From Thermoanaerobaculales bacterium (GTDB taxonomy: Bacteria > Acidobacteriota > Thermoanaerobaculia > Thermoanaerobaculales > Sulfomarinibacteraceae), in the NCBI GenBank assembly GCA_035358815.1, contig DAOPQC010000014.1, positions 1 to 64,000 on the forward strand: 64,000 bases of DNA, written 5' to 3'. The notes under the pieces were generated by a model. That model had not been told where the DNA came from. It worked only from the letters and a program-made list of their open reading frames with translations, and ran no database searches. Below are positions 35,775-46,387 of the stretch, in pieces. Made by a program: the position numbers and the translations under genes. Every line of letters starts with the position of its first letter. Positions within the stretch are counted from its first letter, which is position 1.

Positions 35775-37887
35775 ATGAGCTTCCGCCGAGCTGCCGCCCT
35801 GCGCCGCGAGTGGATGCTGGCGGGGCTCGCCGCCGTCCTGGTCTGGCTGCTGTGGGCGACCGGTGGTCTCGACCCGCTCGAGCGCCCGGTCTCCGATCTC
35901 CTGCTGCGGGTGCCCCGGCCCGGCAGCGCGGCCGTCGGGCCGATCGCCGCCGTGGTCATCGACGAGCCGTCGATCGCCCAGGTCGGGCCCCTTCCGTGGA
36001 GCCGGGATGCCCTCGCCGGGCTCGTGCGCGCCGTCCGCCGGTCGGGGGCCCGCGCGGTGGTGGTCGACCTGATCCTGTCCGAGCCTTCCGGCGAGGCGTC
36101 GGATGCGCCCCTCGCCGGCGCGCTCGAGGATGGGCCGGCGGTCCTCGCCGCGGTGATCGCGCCCGACGGGGGCTGGCTGCTGCCCCTCGAGCGCTTCGGC
36201 GGCGCCCGCCGCGCCGCCCATGCCCACGCCGAGGTCGCGCACGACGGGGTGGTGCGCGAGATCGCCGCCACCAAGCAGGCAGGAGGCCTGTCGCTGCCCG
36301 CCCTGTCGGCGGCGGCCGCCCGGCTCGCCGGCTGGAAGGGCGCGATCGTCCCCGGCGGGAGCCTGCGCCCCGACTTCCGCGAGCCGCCGCAGGGGATCCC
36401 CCGGCTCTCGGCCGCCACGGTGATGGCCGGCGCACTTCCGGGCGACCCGCTGGCCGGCAAGGTGGTCATGATCGGGCTTGCCGCCTCCGGTGCGGGCGAC
36501 CAGTTCGTGGTCCCCGTGGGGCCACGCGACCGGCCCCAACCAGGCGTGCTGGTTCACGCCGCGGCGGCCTCCTCGATCGTGCGCGGCGGGCTGCTGTCCC
36601 CGGCGCCGGGCTGGATGGCCTTCGCCGCCGCGCTGCTCGCTGCCGGGCTCGTCCAGGGGGCGCGCACGCTCGCCGATCGGCTCGACCTCCGGCTGGTGGC
36701 TGCCGTGCTCGCCGCAGCATTGGTCGCCGCGGTCGCGCTGCTGTGGGCAGCCGGGATCGTGCTGCCGCTGGTGACGGTCGTCGCCGCCGCCGGGCTGTCC
36801 GCGGCCGGTCGCGAGGCGCTCGAGTCGCGCGAGGCGCACCGCGAGACCGCGGCGGTACTCGCCTCGCTGCTCGACCAGTCCGCCGCCTCCACCGCCGGGC
36901 CCTTGCCGCGGGGCGTGCCGAAGCAGCTCCAGCTCGCGCGCTGCCTGCAGCGGGAGATCGCCCGCGACGGCGAGCTGCGGCGAGCGCTGCTCGAGGGTCT
37001 CGAGGAGGGAGTGGTGCTGTGGGACGACAGCGGCCGGCCGCTGCTGGCCAACCGGGCAGTTGAGCGGATGTGGGGTGAACCGCCGCTGGCGAGCGAGGTC
37101 GCCGCCGGCGCGGTCGAGCGCGGCGGCCGCCATATCGAGATCGCAGTCCGGCCGATCTCGTCGGGGGCGGTCGGCCTGCTGCGTGACGTCACCGCCGAGC
37201 GCGAGCTCGAGCGGAGCCAGCGTGAGACCCAGCGCCTGGTGTCGCACGAGCTCAAGACCCCGCTCGCGTCGATCGCAGGCTTCGGGTCGATGCTCGAGCG
37301 CTACGAGCTCGATCGCGACGAGCAGCTCCGGGTCGCAGGCCTGATCCGCGGTGAGGCGGACCGCCTCGGCCGCATGGTGACCACCTTCCTCGAGCTCGAG
37401 CGGCTCGGCTCCGGCCAGCGGCCGACCGAGCTGAGGCGGCTCGACCTCGCGGAGCTCGTCAGCCGCCGATGCGACGCGCTCCAGGCGGCGGCCACCGGCG
37501 TCACCATCGCGCTCGACTCCCCCGGGCCCGCCATGATCCTCGGCGACGAGGAGCTCGTGGTGCGGCTGGTCGACAACCTGGTCGGCAACGCGCTCAAGCA
37601 CTCCCCTGCTGGCGGAGTGGTGGAGGTCACGGTCACCGAGGTGCCGGAAGGCGCCCGCCTCTCGGTGCGCGACCGGGGCCCGGGCATCCCCGAGGAGGCG
37701 CTGCCTCGCCTCTTCGAGCGCTTCTACCGGGTGCCGGGGAGCGGCGCTCCGGGGACCGGCCTCGGGCTCGCCCTGGTGCGCGAGGTTGCCGACCGCCACC
37801 GCGCCGAGGTCCGGGTGGACACCGTGGTCGGGCGGGGATCCACCTTCACCGTGGACTTCCCGCCCGCCGGGGAAAGGAGCGAGGCCG

Positions 37888-37913
<26 letters not shown>
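35775..37913 (+). CDS. CHASE2-domain sensor histidine kinase
   Basis: A 712-aa protein. An N-terminal helix (about 15-32) precedes a CHASE2 extracytoplasmic sensor domain (about 35-280), three helices (about 285-350), a short PAS-like segment (about 400-470), a HisKA with SHELKTPL (phospho-acceptor His491) and an HATPase_c domain with N (DNLVGNALKH), G1 (DRGPGIPEE) and G2 (GTGLGLAL) boxes. It should phosphorylate the regulator encoded by the overlapping downstream gene. The ligand is unknown. It is encoded beside two genes with sigma54 promoters. Confidence 0.92.
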
Positions 37914-39246
<1,333 letters not shown>

Positions 39247-39337
39247 GGGGACCAGCGCCTCCAGCCGACCAGGGGTCAGGGGTGGGCTCCCCCGCCCGCT
39301 TCCGCGCCTCCGACCCGCCCGACGGCCGCGGGCGGGC

Positions 39338-40843
39338 TTACTCGACTGCGGTCAGGGACTCGTGAAGGCGCCCGGCCGCGGGCACGGTCGCGCTCCACGC
39401 CGCGGTGTCGCCGGACTCGAAGCCGTCGGCAAACACCGGGCCGAGCAGGTTGTAGTAGAGGTAGTTGCCCACCGAGTCGTCCCAGTTGGTGACCGCCATG
39501 TCCGGCGAGCCCGGCCAGCGGTACTCCACCTCGAGGGCGACGGTCGGCGCGACCGCGGTCGTGATCCAGCCGTCCCGGTGCAGGGTGTACTCGTCGGCCG
39601 CCAGCACGGCGCCGTCCAGGCGCACCTCGAGCACCTCCTGGATCGGCCGCCGCGCCAGCTCGAAGAGGTGGCCACCGTCGGCCGGGAAGGTCTCGACTGC
39701 GGTCTGCAGGCCGTCCCGGTTGACGTCGCCGAAGACGATCTTCTCGACCACCGAGGTCACGGCCGAGCTCCACTGCGGGCTCGCCGGCAGGCCGCTGCCG
39801 CTGTTGAGGAACAGCCGCGTGCTGTCCCACCAGGCGCCGGTGGCGAGGTCGAGGTCGCCGTCGGCGTCGACGTCGGCCAGCACCACCGCCGACGCGTAGC
39901 CCTCGAGGTAGCTCCAGCCAACGGTCGTGGAGAAGAAGCCGGCCGCCTGGCCGTCGTACTGGCGGAAGCGGCCGCTGCCGCCGATCTGGTTGTTGTCGGC
40001 GACGAACAGGTCGACGTAGCCGTCGCCGGTGACGTCGCCGCACGCCACCATGATCGAGTCCTGGTTGGGGACGTCGGTGGTGAACCAGGAGGCCGTGGTC
40101 TCGAGGGTCCCGCCGAGGTTGGCGTAGACCCGGGTCTGGGAGCCGCTCGCCGCGCCCACCAGGTCGAGCCAGCCGTCGCGGTTGGCGTCACACCAGGTCA
40201 CGCCCTGCAGGTGGTCGTCGTCATCCGACAGCCACGAGGCGCTCGAGGCCAGCATGCCGCCGCTGTTGATCCACACGTAGTTGTTGAAGAAGTGCTGGGG
40301 CGAGTACGCCCAGCCGGTGGCGGCGGCGAGGTCCGGCCGGCCGTCATTGTTGACGTCCCCGAAGGCGCACCCGAAGGCGTTGGCCATCTCGGCCGACTGC
40401 CAGTCCGGCAGCGACGACAGGGTGCCGTTGTTGTTGAGGTAGAGCTTGGCCGCGTGGTCGATCGTGTCGAACTCGCCGAGCATCGCCACCGCCACGTCCG
40501 GCCAGCCGTCGCCGTTGACATCGGCGACGTCGAGGTGGCCGTGGTAGGCGATGTCGGCCGACTGCCAGTCCGGGATCTGCGGGAAGGTGCCGTCGCCCTG
40601 GTTGTAGTAGACGGTCAGCGGCTGCACCTGCATGTCGTTGCCGTTGGCCACCACCAGGTCGAGCCAGCCGTCGCGGTCGAGGTCGACCAGCGCCCCGCCG
40701 GTGCCCACCCAATCCCCGTCCGGCGGAGGATCGGTGGAGATCCAGTCCGGGACCGTGGGATACACCTGCTGGGCGCTCGCGAGGGTGACCAGCAGCAGCA
40801 TCAGCGTCAGGGCGATGGCGGCGGTGATGGTGGCGTTCTTCAT
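39338..40843 (-). CDS. Secreted FG-GAP/VCBS-repeat protein with GFESGD tail
   Basis: A 501-aa protein with a signal peptide (ALTLMLLLVTLASA). About seven FG-GAP repeats (about 45-370) carry calcium-binding DxDxDG-type loops such as DLDRDGWLDL, DVNGDGWPD and DVDADGDLDLATG, and form a beta-propeller. It ends FADGFESGDTAAWSATVP followed by 14 extra residues, unlike the other tail proteins, which stop at the VP. The extension might reflect a lost stop codon. A GC-rich hairpin (39314-39336) lies just beyond the stop. Confidence 0.85.
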   Translation of the reverse strand: MKNATITAAIALTLMLLLVTLASAQQVYPTVPDWISTDPPPDGDWVGTGGALVDLDRDGWLDLVVANGNDMQVQPLTVYYNQGDGTFPQIPDWQSADIAYHGHLDVADVNGDGWPDVAVAMLGEFDTIDHAAKLYLNNNGTLSSLPDWQSAEMANAFGCAFGDVNNDGRPDLAAATGWAYSPQHFFNNYVWINSGGMLASSASWLSDDDDHLQGVTWCDANRDGWLDLVGAASGSQTRVYANLGGTLETTASWFTTDVPNQDSIMVACGDVTGDGYVDLFVADNNQIGGSGRFRQYDGQAAGFFSTTVGWSYLEGYASAVVLADVDADGDLDLATGAWWDSTRLFLNSGSGLPASPQWSSAVTSVVEKIVFGDVNRDGLQTAVETFPADGGHLFELARRPIQEVLEVRLDGAVLAADEYTLHRDGWITTAVAPTVALEVEYRWPGSPDMAVTNWDDSVGNYLYYNLLGPVFADGFESGDTAAWSATVPAAGRLHESLTAVE

Positions 40844-40896
40844 GGCTCTCTACTGTACCGCGGTCCGCGGCGAATCCACATCGTGGTCGCACCCCC

Positions 40897-40939
40897 TTTC
40901 CCGTCCCCGTACCCGTTCCCGCACCCGTTCCCGTTCCCG
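40897..40939. repeat. (CCCGTT)n array, left arm of inverted composite
   Basis: CCCGTCCCCGTACCCGTTCC and related hexamers in the divergent gap upstream of the FG-GAP gene. The opposite-orientation array lies at 41128-41160. The gap 40844-41234 holds no gene. Confidence 0.8.
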
Positions 40940-41014
40940 CTTCCGCTCGTTCGCCCCGTCCTCGAGATCGCTTCGCGCCGATGCTCTGGAAGCGCTCCCC
41001 GTGGGTGCCACCGC

Positions 41015-41077
41015 TGACACTTTCGGGGCCCCCGAGTGGTGCGCGCAACCCGGCGAGATGCGACCCCGAAAGTGTCA
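41015..41077. repeat. 14-bp perfect inverted repeat TGACACTTTCGGGG
   Basis: Arms at 41015-41028 and 41064-41077 are perfect; imperfect pairing continues outward (GGTGCCAC with GTGGCACACC). The 35-base centre is non-coding. It lies between two oppositely oriented hexamer arrays. Confidence 0.85.
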
Positions 41078-41127
41078 CCAGTGGCACACCCGCAGGACGC
41101 GCCGTCCGCGTGCTCGCCTCGCACCCC

Positions 41128-41160
41128 GGGAACGGGTACGGGAACGGGTACGGGAACGGG
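41128..41160. repeat. (GGGAACGGGTAC)n array, right arm of inverted composite
   Basis: Nearly three copies of a 12-base unit, the reverse complement of the GTTCCC arrays elsewhere, followed by a C-run block (41171-41208). Confidence 0.85.
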
Positions 41161-41234
41161 TGGAACTACTCTCCAGCCCCTCTTCCCTATCCCCTCTCCC
41201 CTTTCCCCTGCTATCTTCAGGCCGGAGCCTCGCC

Positions 41235-42203
41235 GTGCACGCCACCGCCGTCGCCCATCCCAACATCGCGCTGGTCAAGTACTGGGGCAAGGCGGACGAG
41301 GCACGGAACCTGCCGGCGGTGGGCTCGATCTCGATCACCCTCGACACCCTCGTCACCACAACCAGCGTCCGCTTCGACCGCGCGCTGCCCAATGACCGCT
41401 TCACCCTCGACGGCCGGCCGGCGCCAGACCAGCTGCCGCGAGTCCGCTCCTGCCTCGACCTGCTGCGGGCGCGGCTGCCGGGCGCCCCGCGTGCCGCGGT
41501 CGAGAGCACCAACAGCTTCCCGACCGCCGCCGGCCTGGCGTCGTCGGCATCCGGGTTTGCGGCCCTGGTGGTGGCGGCGGACCACGCACTCGGGACCGGC
41601 CTCGAGCGGGCCGAGCTGGCCGAGCAGGCGCGGCGCTGCTCGGGCTCGGCGGCGCGCTCGCTGTTCGGCGGGTTCGTCGAGCTGCGCCTGCGGCCGGGCT
41701 CGCGCTGCGAGACCGGCCAGATCCTGGCAGCCGCCGACTGGCAGCTGCAGGTCGTCATCGCCGTCACCTCGGCCGAGGCCAAGGCGATCGGCTCGACCGC
41801 CGGCATGCTGCACACCGAGCGCACCTCCCCGTACTACGGCGCATGGCTGGCGACGTCGGAGGGCGACTTGGCGGCAGCGAGGCGGGCGATCGAGGACCGC
41901 GACTTCGCGGCGCTGGCGGCGGTCGCCGAGCACAGCTGCCTCAAGATGCACGCCGTCATGCTGGCCTCGCGCCCGGGCCTGCTGTACTGGAACGGCACCA
42001 CCGTCGAGTGCCTGCGCCGGCTGCGCGAGCTCGCCTCCCACGGCGTCGGGGTGTTCTTCACGGTCGACGCCGGCCCGCAGGTCAAGGCGGTCTGCCTGCC
42101 CGAGGCGGCGGGCCGCGTCGCCGAGGCCCTGGCCGAGCTGCCCGGGGTGACCGAGGTGCTGCGCTGTGGCCTCGGCGAGGGCGCTCGCGTCGTCGGGGAG
42201 TGA
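41235..42203 (+). CDS. mvaD: Diphosphomevalonate decarboxylase
   Basis: A 322-aa GHMP-family enzyme converting mevalonate 5-diphosphate to isopentenyl diphosphate. It carries the N-terminal signature NIALVKYWGK, the phosphate-binding block SFPTAAGLASSASGFAAL and the catalytic-Asp block FFTVDAGPQVK (usually DAGPN; the last residue is Gln here). GTG 41235 begins the family N-terminus; a TATCTT box lies 18 bases upstream. First gene of the mevalonate operon; the next gene starts 2 bases after its stop. Confidence 0.95.
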   Translation: MHATAVAHPNIALVKYWGKADEARNLPAVGSISITLDTLVTTTSVRFDRALPNDRFTLDGRPAPDQLPRVRSCLDLLRARLPGAPRAAVESTNSFPTAAGLASSASGFAALVVAADHALGTGLERAELAEQARRCSGSAARSLFGGFVELRLRPGSRCETGQILAAADWQLQVVIAVTSAEAKAIGSTAGMLHTERTSPYYGAWLATSEGDLAAARRAIEDRDFAALAAVAEHSCLKMHAVMLASRPGLLYWNGTTVECLRRLRELASHGVGVFFTVDAGPQVKAVCLPEAAGRVAEALAELPGVTEVLRCGLGEGARVVGE

Positions 42204-42205
42204 CC

Positions 42206-43276
42206 GTGCGCGTCGCCGTCTCGGCCCCCGGGAAGCTGCTGCTGCTCGGCGAGTACGCCGTCCTCCGCGGCGCGCCGGCGATCGTGATGGCGGTCGATCG
42301 CCGGGCGCGCGTCGAGCTCGAGCCGGCGGGCAGCGAGCTGTGGTCCATCGCGGCGCCTCCATTGGCCGTCGAGCCCCTCCGCTTCACGCTCGCTGCGGAC
42401 GGCAGCCTGCGCTGGCAGGGCGGCGCGGCCGCCGGCTCCGGTCGCCTCGACCTGGTGGAGCGCCTGATCTCCTCCATGTCCGCCGGCGGCCTGCTCGACG
42501 CCGCCCGCCTGCCGCCGGCGGCGGCAACTCTCGACACGCGCGCCCTCTACGAGGCCGGGCCGGGCGGGATGATGAAGCTCGGCCTCGGCTCGAGCGCCGC
42601 CGCGACCGTCGTCCTGGCGTCGGCGCTCGCCCTGTGGAGCGGCCGCGAGCAGCTGCTCGCCGACCCGCTGCGCTGGCTGGGGTCGCTGCTCGGCCTGCAC
42701 CGGGGCCTCCAGGGCGGCCGCGGCAGCGGCGCCGATCTCGCCGCCGGCCTGATCGGAGGCGTGGTCGGCTTCCGGCTCGACGAGCACGGCGCCGTCGCCG
42801 CCGCCGACCGGCTCGCGATGCCGGAGGGGCTGCACCTGGTCGTGGTGTGGACCGGCCGCAGCGCCGACACCGCGAGCATGCTGCGCCGTCTCGACGAGAG
42901 GACGGCGGCGGGCGACGCCGCGGTCGAAGCCGCCCTGGGACGGCTCGCCGAGCTCTCCCGGGCCGGAGCCGATGCTTTCCGGCTCGGCCGCGTCGCCGCG
43001 GTGCTCGAGGTCGTCGATGGGTTCTGCGAGGCCATGGAGGAGTTGGGCCACGCCGCGGCGCTGCCCATCCTGTCCGCCGAGCTCGACGCGCTGCGCGGCC
43101 TCGCGCGCCGCCACGGGGCCGCCTTCAAGCCGAGCGGCGCCGGCGGCGGGGATCTCGGCATCGCGTTCGCGGCCGACCCTGAGGCCGCCGCGGCGACCGC
43201 CGCCGCTGCAGCCGCCGCGGGCTTCCGAACCGTGCCGCTGCATCTCGACCCGTGCGGTCTCACCCGACACTCGTAG
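42206..43276 (+). CDS. Phosphomevalonate kinase
   Basis: A 356-aa GHMP kinase. The N-terminus VSAPGKLLLLGEYAVLRG, the ATP loop LGLGSSAAATVV, the block QGGRGSGADLAAG and the C-terminal SGAGGGDLGIAF are diagnostic of phosphomevalonate kinases over mevalonate kinases. It makes mevalonate 5-diphosphate for MvaD. GTG 42206 lies 7 bases from GGGAG. A 10-bp inverted repeat (43301-43310/43333-43342) follows the gene and may act as an attenuator or terminator. Confidence 0.92.
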   Translation: MRVAVSAPGKLLLLGEYAVLRGAPAIVMAVDRRARVELEPAGSELWSIAAPPLAVEPLRFTLAADGSLRWQGGAAAGSGRLDLVERLISSMSAGGLLDAARLPPAAATLDTRALYEAGPGGMMKLGLGSSAAATVVLASALALWSGREQLLADPLRWLGSLLGLHRGLQGGRGSGADLAAGLIGGVVGFRLDEHGAVAAADRLAMPEGLHLVVVWTGRSADTASMLRRLDERTAAGDAAVEAALGRLAELSRAGADAFRLGRVAAVLEVVDGFCEAMEELGHAAALPILSAELDALRGLARRHGAAFKPSGAGGGDLGIAFAADPEAAAATAAAAAAAGFRTVPLHLDPCGLTRHS

Positions 43277-43590
43277 CTTCCGCCCGCATCCGCGCCCGCT
43301 TCCCGCCAGCGGCCAAGGGTCGGAGGTTCCCTGCTGGCGGGACGACGGCGGCGCAGCGCAGGCGGCACGATCCGCTGGCGGCCGTTGTCTTCCGGCGGCG
43401 GACGGGTTAAAGTGTGCCGTCGGAGTGTCGCGGCCAGCGTGGCCGCATCGCGAGCGGTCATCCGCAGCAACGACGGTCGTGCGACCACGATTCGGATCGC
43501 GGGCGCTCATCCGCCCGGAGGAGACGGGCCCCCGCAGCCAGCCGGGAACGGAACCGGGCTCGAGGGCGGATGAAGGAGATCGCACAAATC
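43277..43590 (+). other. 314-base gap and leader of the HMGR-mevalonate kinase gene
   Basis: No gene is seen. It contains a 10-bp inverted repeat near its start, a sigma70-like promoter at 43385-43413 and a leader of about 170 bases with small GC hairpins (for example CGGGCG/CGCCCG near 43499-43515). No riboswitch consensus is recognised. Confidence 0.6.
43385..43413 (+). promoter_or_regulatory. Sigma70-like promoter of the HMGR-mevalonate kinase gene
   Basis: TTGTCT (43385-43390) and TAAAGT (43408-43413) are separated by 17 bases, an unusually good match for this GC-rich window. Confidence 0.6.
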
Positions 43591-45825
43591 GTGAGCAGAT
43601 CCACAATCCCATCGTTCCACAAGCTCACCGTCCCCGAGCGCGTCCGTGCGGTGCGCGATCGCGGCCTGCTGTCGGCGCAGGACTACAAGGCCCTGATCAA
43701 CGGCGAGGCCACGCTCGACGTCACCAGCGCCGACGCCATGATCGAGAACGTGATCGGCGTGATGGGCCTGCCGGTCGGCCTCGCCCTGAACTTCCTGATC
43801 AACGGCAAGGACTACGTCGTGCCGCTGGCGGTCGAGGAGCCGTCGATCGTGGCCGCCCTGAGCTATGCGGCCAAGACCGCCCGGGCGGCAGGCGGCTTCA
43901 CCACCTCGAGCAGCGAGCCGATCCTGATCGGCCAGATCCAGCTCGTCGACGTGCCGCACCCGGCCAAGGCGCGGCAGCTCCTCGAGCAGCGCAAGGAGGA
44001 GGTCCTCAACCTCGCCAACAGCCTCCACCCGCGGATGGTGGCGCGCGGCGGCGGGGCCGTCGACCTCGAGGTGGTCCTCCACCCCGCGACCAGCGACAGC
44101 GTCGAGATGCTGGTCGTCCACCTGATGGTGAACACCTGCGATGCGATGGGCGCGAACCTCGTCAACACCATGTGCGAGGGCGTGGCGTCGTTCCTCGAAA
44201 GCCTGACCGGCGGCACCGTCTTCCTGCGCATCCTGTCCAACCTCGCCGACCGGTCCCTGGTCCGCGCCTCGGTGAAAATCCCGGTTGAAGACCTGCGGAG
44301 CAACGGCTATGACGGCGAGCAGGTCCGTGACGGCATCGTCGTCGCGAGCCAGTTCGCGAGCGTCGACCCGTACCGCGCCGCCACCCACAACAAGGGCATC
44401 ATGAACGGCATCGACGCGGTGGCGCTCGCGACCGGCAACGACTGGCGGGCGGTGGAGGCCGGCGCCCACGCCTTCGCCGCGCGGGGCACCCGCTACACCT
44501 CGCTCTCCCGCTGGTCGAAGGACGCCGACGGGTCCCTGGTCGGAACCATCGAGCTGCCGCTGCGGGTCGGGATCGTCGGCGGGCCGCTGCAGACCAACCC
44601 GTCGGTGGCCGTCAACCTCCGCATCATGCAGGTCGAGTCGTCGCGCGAGCTCGCGGAGGTGATCGCCGCGGTCGGCCTGGCGCAGAACTTCGCGGCCCTG
44701 CGCGCGCTCACCACCGAGGGCATCCAGCGCGGCCACATGACCCTCCACGCCCGCAGCGTCGCGACCGCGGCCGGCGCGACCCCGGAGATCTTCGACACCG
44801 TCGTCGAGCGGCTGGTGGCCTCCGGCGAGGTCAAGGTCTGGAAGGCCCGCGAGCTGGTCGCCGAGGCGCAGGAGGAGATGGGCCGGACGCTGATTCGCGA
44901 CGACACCGAGATGGCGGCCGGGCACGGCAAGATCATCCTGCTCGGCGAGCACGCGGTGGTCTACGGCAGCCGCGCCATCGCCGCTCCCATCCCGCTGGCG
45001 GTGCGGGCCCGCGTCATGGACGAGGACGACGGGGTGTGGCTGGTCGTCCCGCGCTGGGGCGTCGAGCAGCGGCTGCGGTCCGATCCGAAGATGCGGCGCT
45101 CCTTCGAGGTGCCGGCGGCGCTGATCCTGGAGAACCTCGGGCTGATCGAGCGCTCGATGCGGATCGAGGTCTACTCCGAGATCCCGCGGGCGATGGGACT
45201 CGGCGGCTCCTCCGCGGTCGCGGTGGCGATCATCCGCGCCCTCGACCGCCACTTCTCCCTCGGTTTGAAGGACGAGGAGGTCAACGTCCTCGCCTTCCAA
45301 TGCGAGCGGGTGGCCCACGGCACCCCGTCCGGCATCGACAACACCGTCGCCACCTACGGCAGACCGCTGCTCTACCGCGCCGGCGAGCCGCCCCTGGTCG
45401 AGCCCCTCGCGCTGCCGGAGCCGATCACCCTGGTCATCGGCATGACCGGCGTCGAGTGCCTCACCGCGAAGACGGTCGCCCGGGTCCGGGAGGGCCACGA
45501 GCGCAACCGCGACGTCTACGACACTATCTTCCGGGGCATCGACGCGCTGACGGTGCAGGCCCTGGAGGCGATCAAGCGCCTCGACCTCGAGCGCCTCGGC
45601 GAGCTGATGAACGTCTGTCAGGGCCTCCTCAACGGCCTCCAGGTCTCGAGCTGGGAGCTCGAGGAGCTGATCCAGATCGCGCGCGAGAACGGCGCCCTCG
45701 GCGCGAAGCTGACCGGCGGGGGCGGCGGCGGATCGATGATCGCCCTGTGCCCGGACAACCCGGGCAAGGTCGTCTCGGCGATGCAGGACGCCGGCTACCA
45801 GGCGATGACGGTCCGCATTGGCTGA
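43591..45825 (+). CDS. mvaA: Fusion of class II HMG-CoA reductase and mevalonate kinase
   Basis: One uninterrupted 744-aa frame. Residues 1-435 are class II HMG-CoA reductase with Glu83 (VEEPSIVAA), Lys268 (THNKGIMNG), Asp284 (GNDWRAVE) and His382 (QRGHMTLHA), numbering that matches the Pseudomonas mevalonii enzyme almost exactly. Residues 440-744 are a GHMP mevalonate kinase: GHGKIILLGEHAVVYG, the ATP loop MGLGGSSAVAV, the catalytic-Asp region GTPSGIDNTVATYG and LTGGGGGGSM. The two modules are joined with almost no linker. Together they turn HMG-CoA into phosphomevalonate. GTG 43591 fits the family N-terminus and AAGGAG upstream; in-frame ATG 43570 is possible. Confidence 0.93.
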   Translation: MSRSTIPSFHKLTVPERVRAVRDRGLLSAQDYKALINGEATLDVTSADAMIENVIGVMGLPVGLALNFLINGKDYVVPLAVEEPSIVAALSYAAKTARAAGGFTTSSSEPILIGQIQLVDVPHPAKARQLLEQRKEEVLNLANSLHPRMVARGGGAVDLEVVLHPATSDSVEMLVVHLMVNTCDAMGANLVNTMCEGVASFLESLTGGTVFLRILSNLADRSLVRASVKIPVEDLRSNGYDGEQVRDGIVVASQFASVDPYRAATHNKGIMNGIDAVALATGNDWRAVEAGAHAFAARGTRYTSLSRWSKDADGSLVGTIELPLRVGIVGGPLQTNPSVAVNLRIMQVESSRELAEVIAAVGLAQNFAALRALTTEGIQRGHMTLHARSVATAAGATPEIFDTVVERLVASGEVKVWKARELVAEAQEEMGRTLIRDDTEMAAGHGKIILLGEHAVVYGSRAIAAPIPLAVRARVMDEDDGVWLVVPRWGVEQRLRSDPKMRRSFEVPAALILENLGLIERSMRIEVYSEIPRAMGLGGSSAVAVAIIRALDRHFSLGLKDEEVNVLAFQCERVAHGTPSGIDNTVATYGRPLLYRAGEPPLVEPLALPEPITLVIGMTGVECLTAKTVARVREGHERNRDVYDTIFRGIDALTVQALEAIKRLDLERLGELMNVCQGLLNGLQVSSWELEELIQIARENGALGAKLTGGGGGGSMIALCPDNPGKVVSAMQDAGYQAMTVRIG

Positions 45826-46387
45826 TCCCGAAGTGCGCTCGGTCGACGCCGCCGTGCCCCCGGACGAGGAGCGGCTGGTCCTCGTCGACGAGGACGACCG
45901 CGAGATCGGTCACCTCGGCAAGGGCGCCTGCCACGACGGCGACGGCGTGCTCCATCGAGCCTTCTCGCTGTTCATCTTCAACCGCGCGGGCGAGCTCCTG
46001 CTCCAGCGCCGCAGCGCCGGCAAGCGCCTGTGGCCGCTCTACTGGTCCAACAGCTGCTGCAGCCACCCCCGCCGCGGCGAGGCCATGGCGACCGCCATCT
46101 CGCGCCGGCTCCTCGAGGAGCTCGGCATGACCAGCGATCTCCACCACGTCTTCACCTTCACCTACCACGCCCGCTTCGGCGAGGCCGGATCGGAGCGCGA
46201 GGTGTGCTGGGTGTGGGCCGGAGCGAGCGACGACGTCCCGCGGCCGAATCCCCACGAGATCGCGGAGATCCGCTGGGTCGCGCCCGATCACCTCGACCGG
46301 GAGATGGCGGAGCGGCCGCACGACTTCACGCCGTGGTTTCTCATGGAGTGGGAGCGCGTGAGGGAGGGGTCAGGGGTTGGGGGATAG
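45818..46387 (+). CDS. idi: Isopentenyl-diphosphate isomerase, type 1 (Nudix)
   Basis: A 189-aa protein with the Nudix-fold type 1 IPP isomerase marks: catalytic Cys in WSNSCCSHP, the altered Nudix box RRGEAMATAISRRLLEELG and the metal/catalytic Glu region EIAEIRWVAPDH. It converts IPP to DMAPP and completes the pathway. It overlaps the preceding stop by 8 bases if TTG 45818 is the start; GTG 45833 is an alternative. The last eight codons and the TAG come from a G-run block. Confidence 0.92.
   Translation: MADPEVRSVDAAVPPDEERLVLVDEDDREIGHLGKGACHDGDGVLHRAFSLFIFNRAGELLLQRRSAGKRLWPLYWSNSCCSHPRRGEAMATAISRRLLEELGMTSDLHHVFTFTYHARFGEAGSEREVCWVWAGASDDVPRPNPHEIAEIRWVAPDHLDREMAERPHDFTPWFLMEWERVREGSGVGG

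Noticed and set aside
39314..39336. GC-rich 8-bp hairpin after the FG-GAP gene as an intrinsic terminator
   Set aside because: No T-run follows on either strand.
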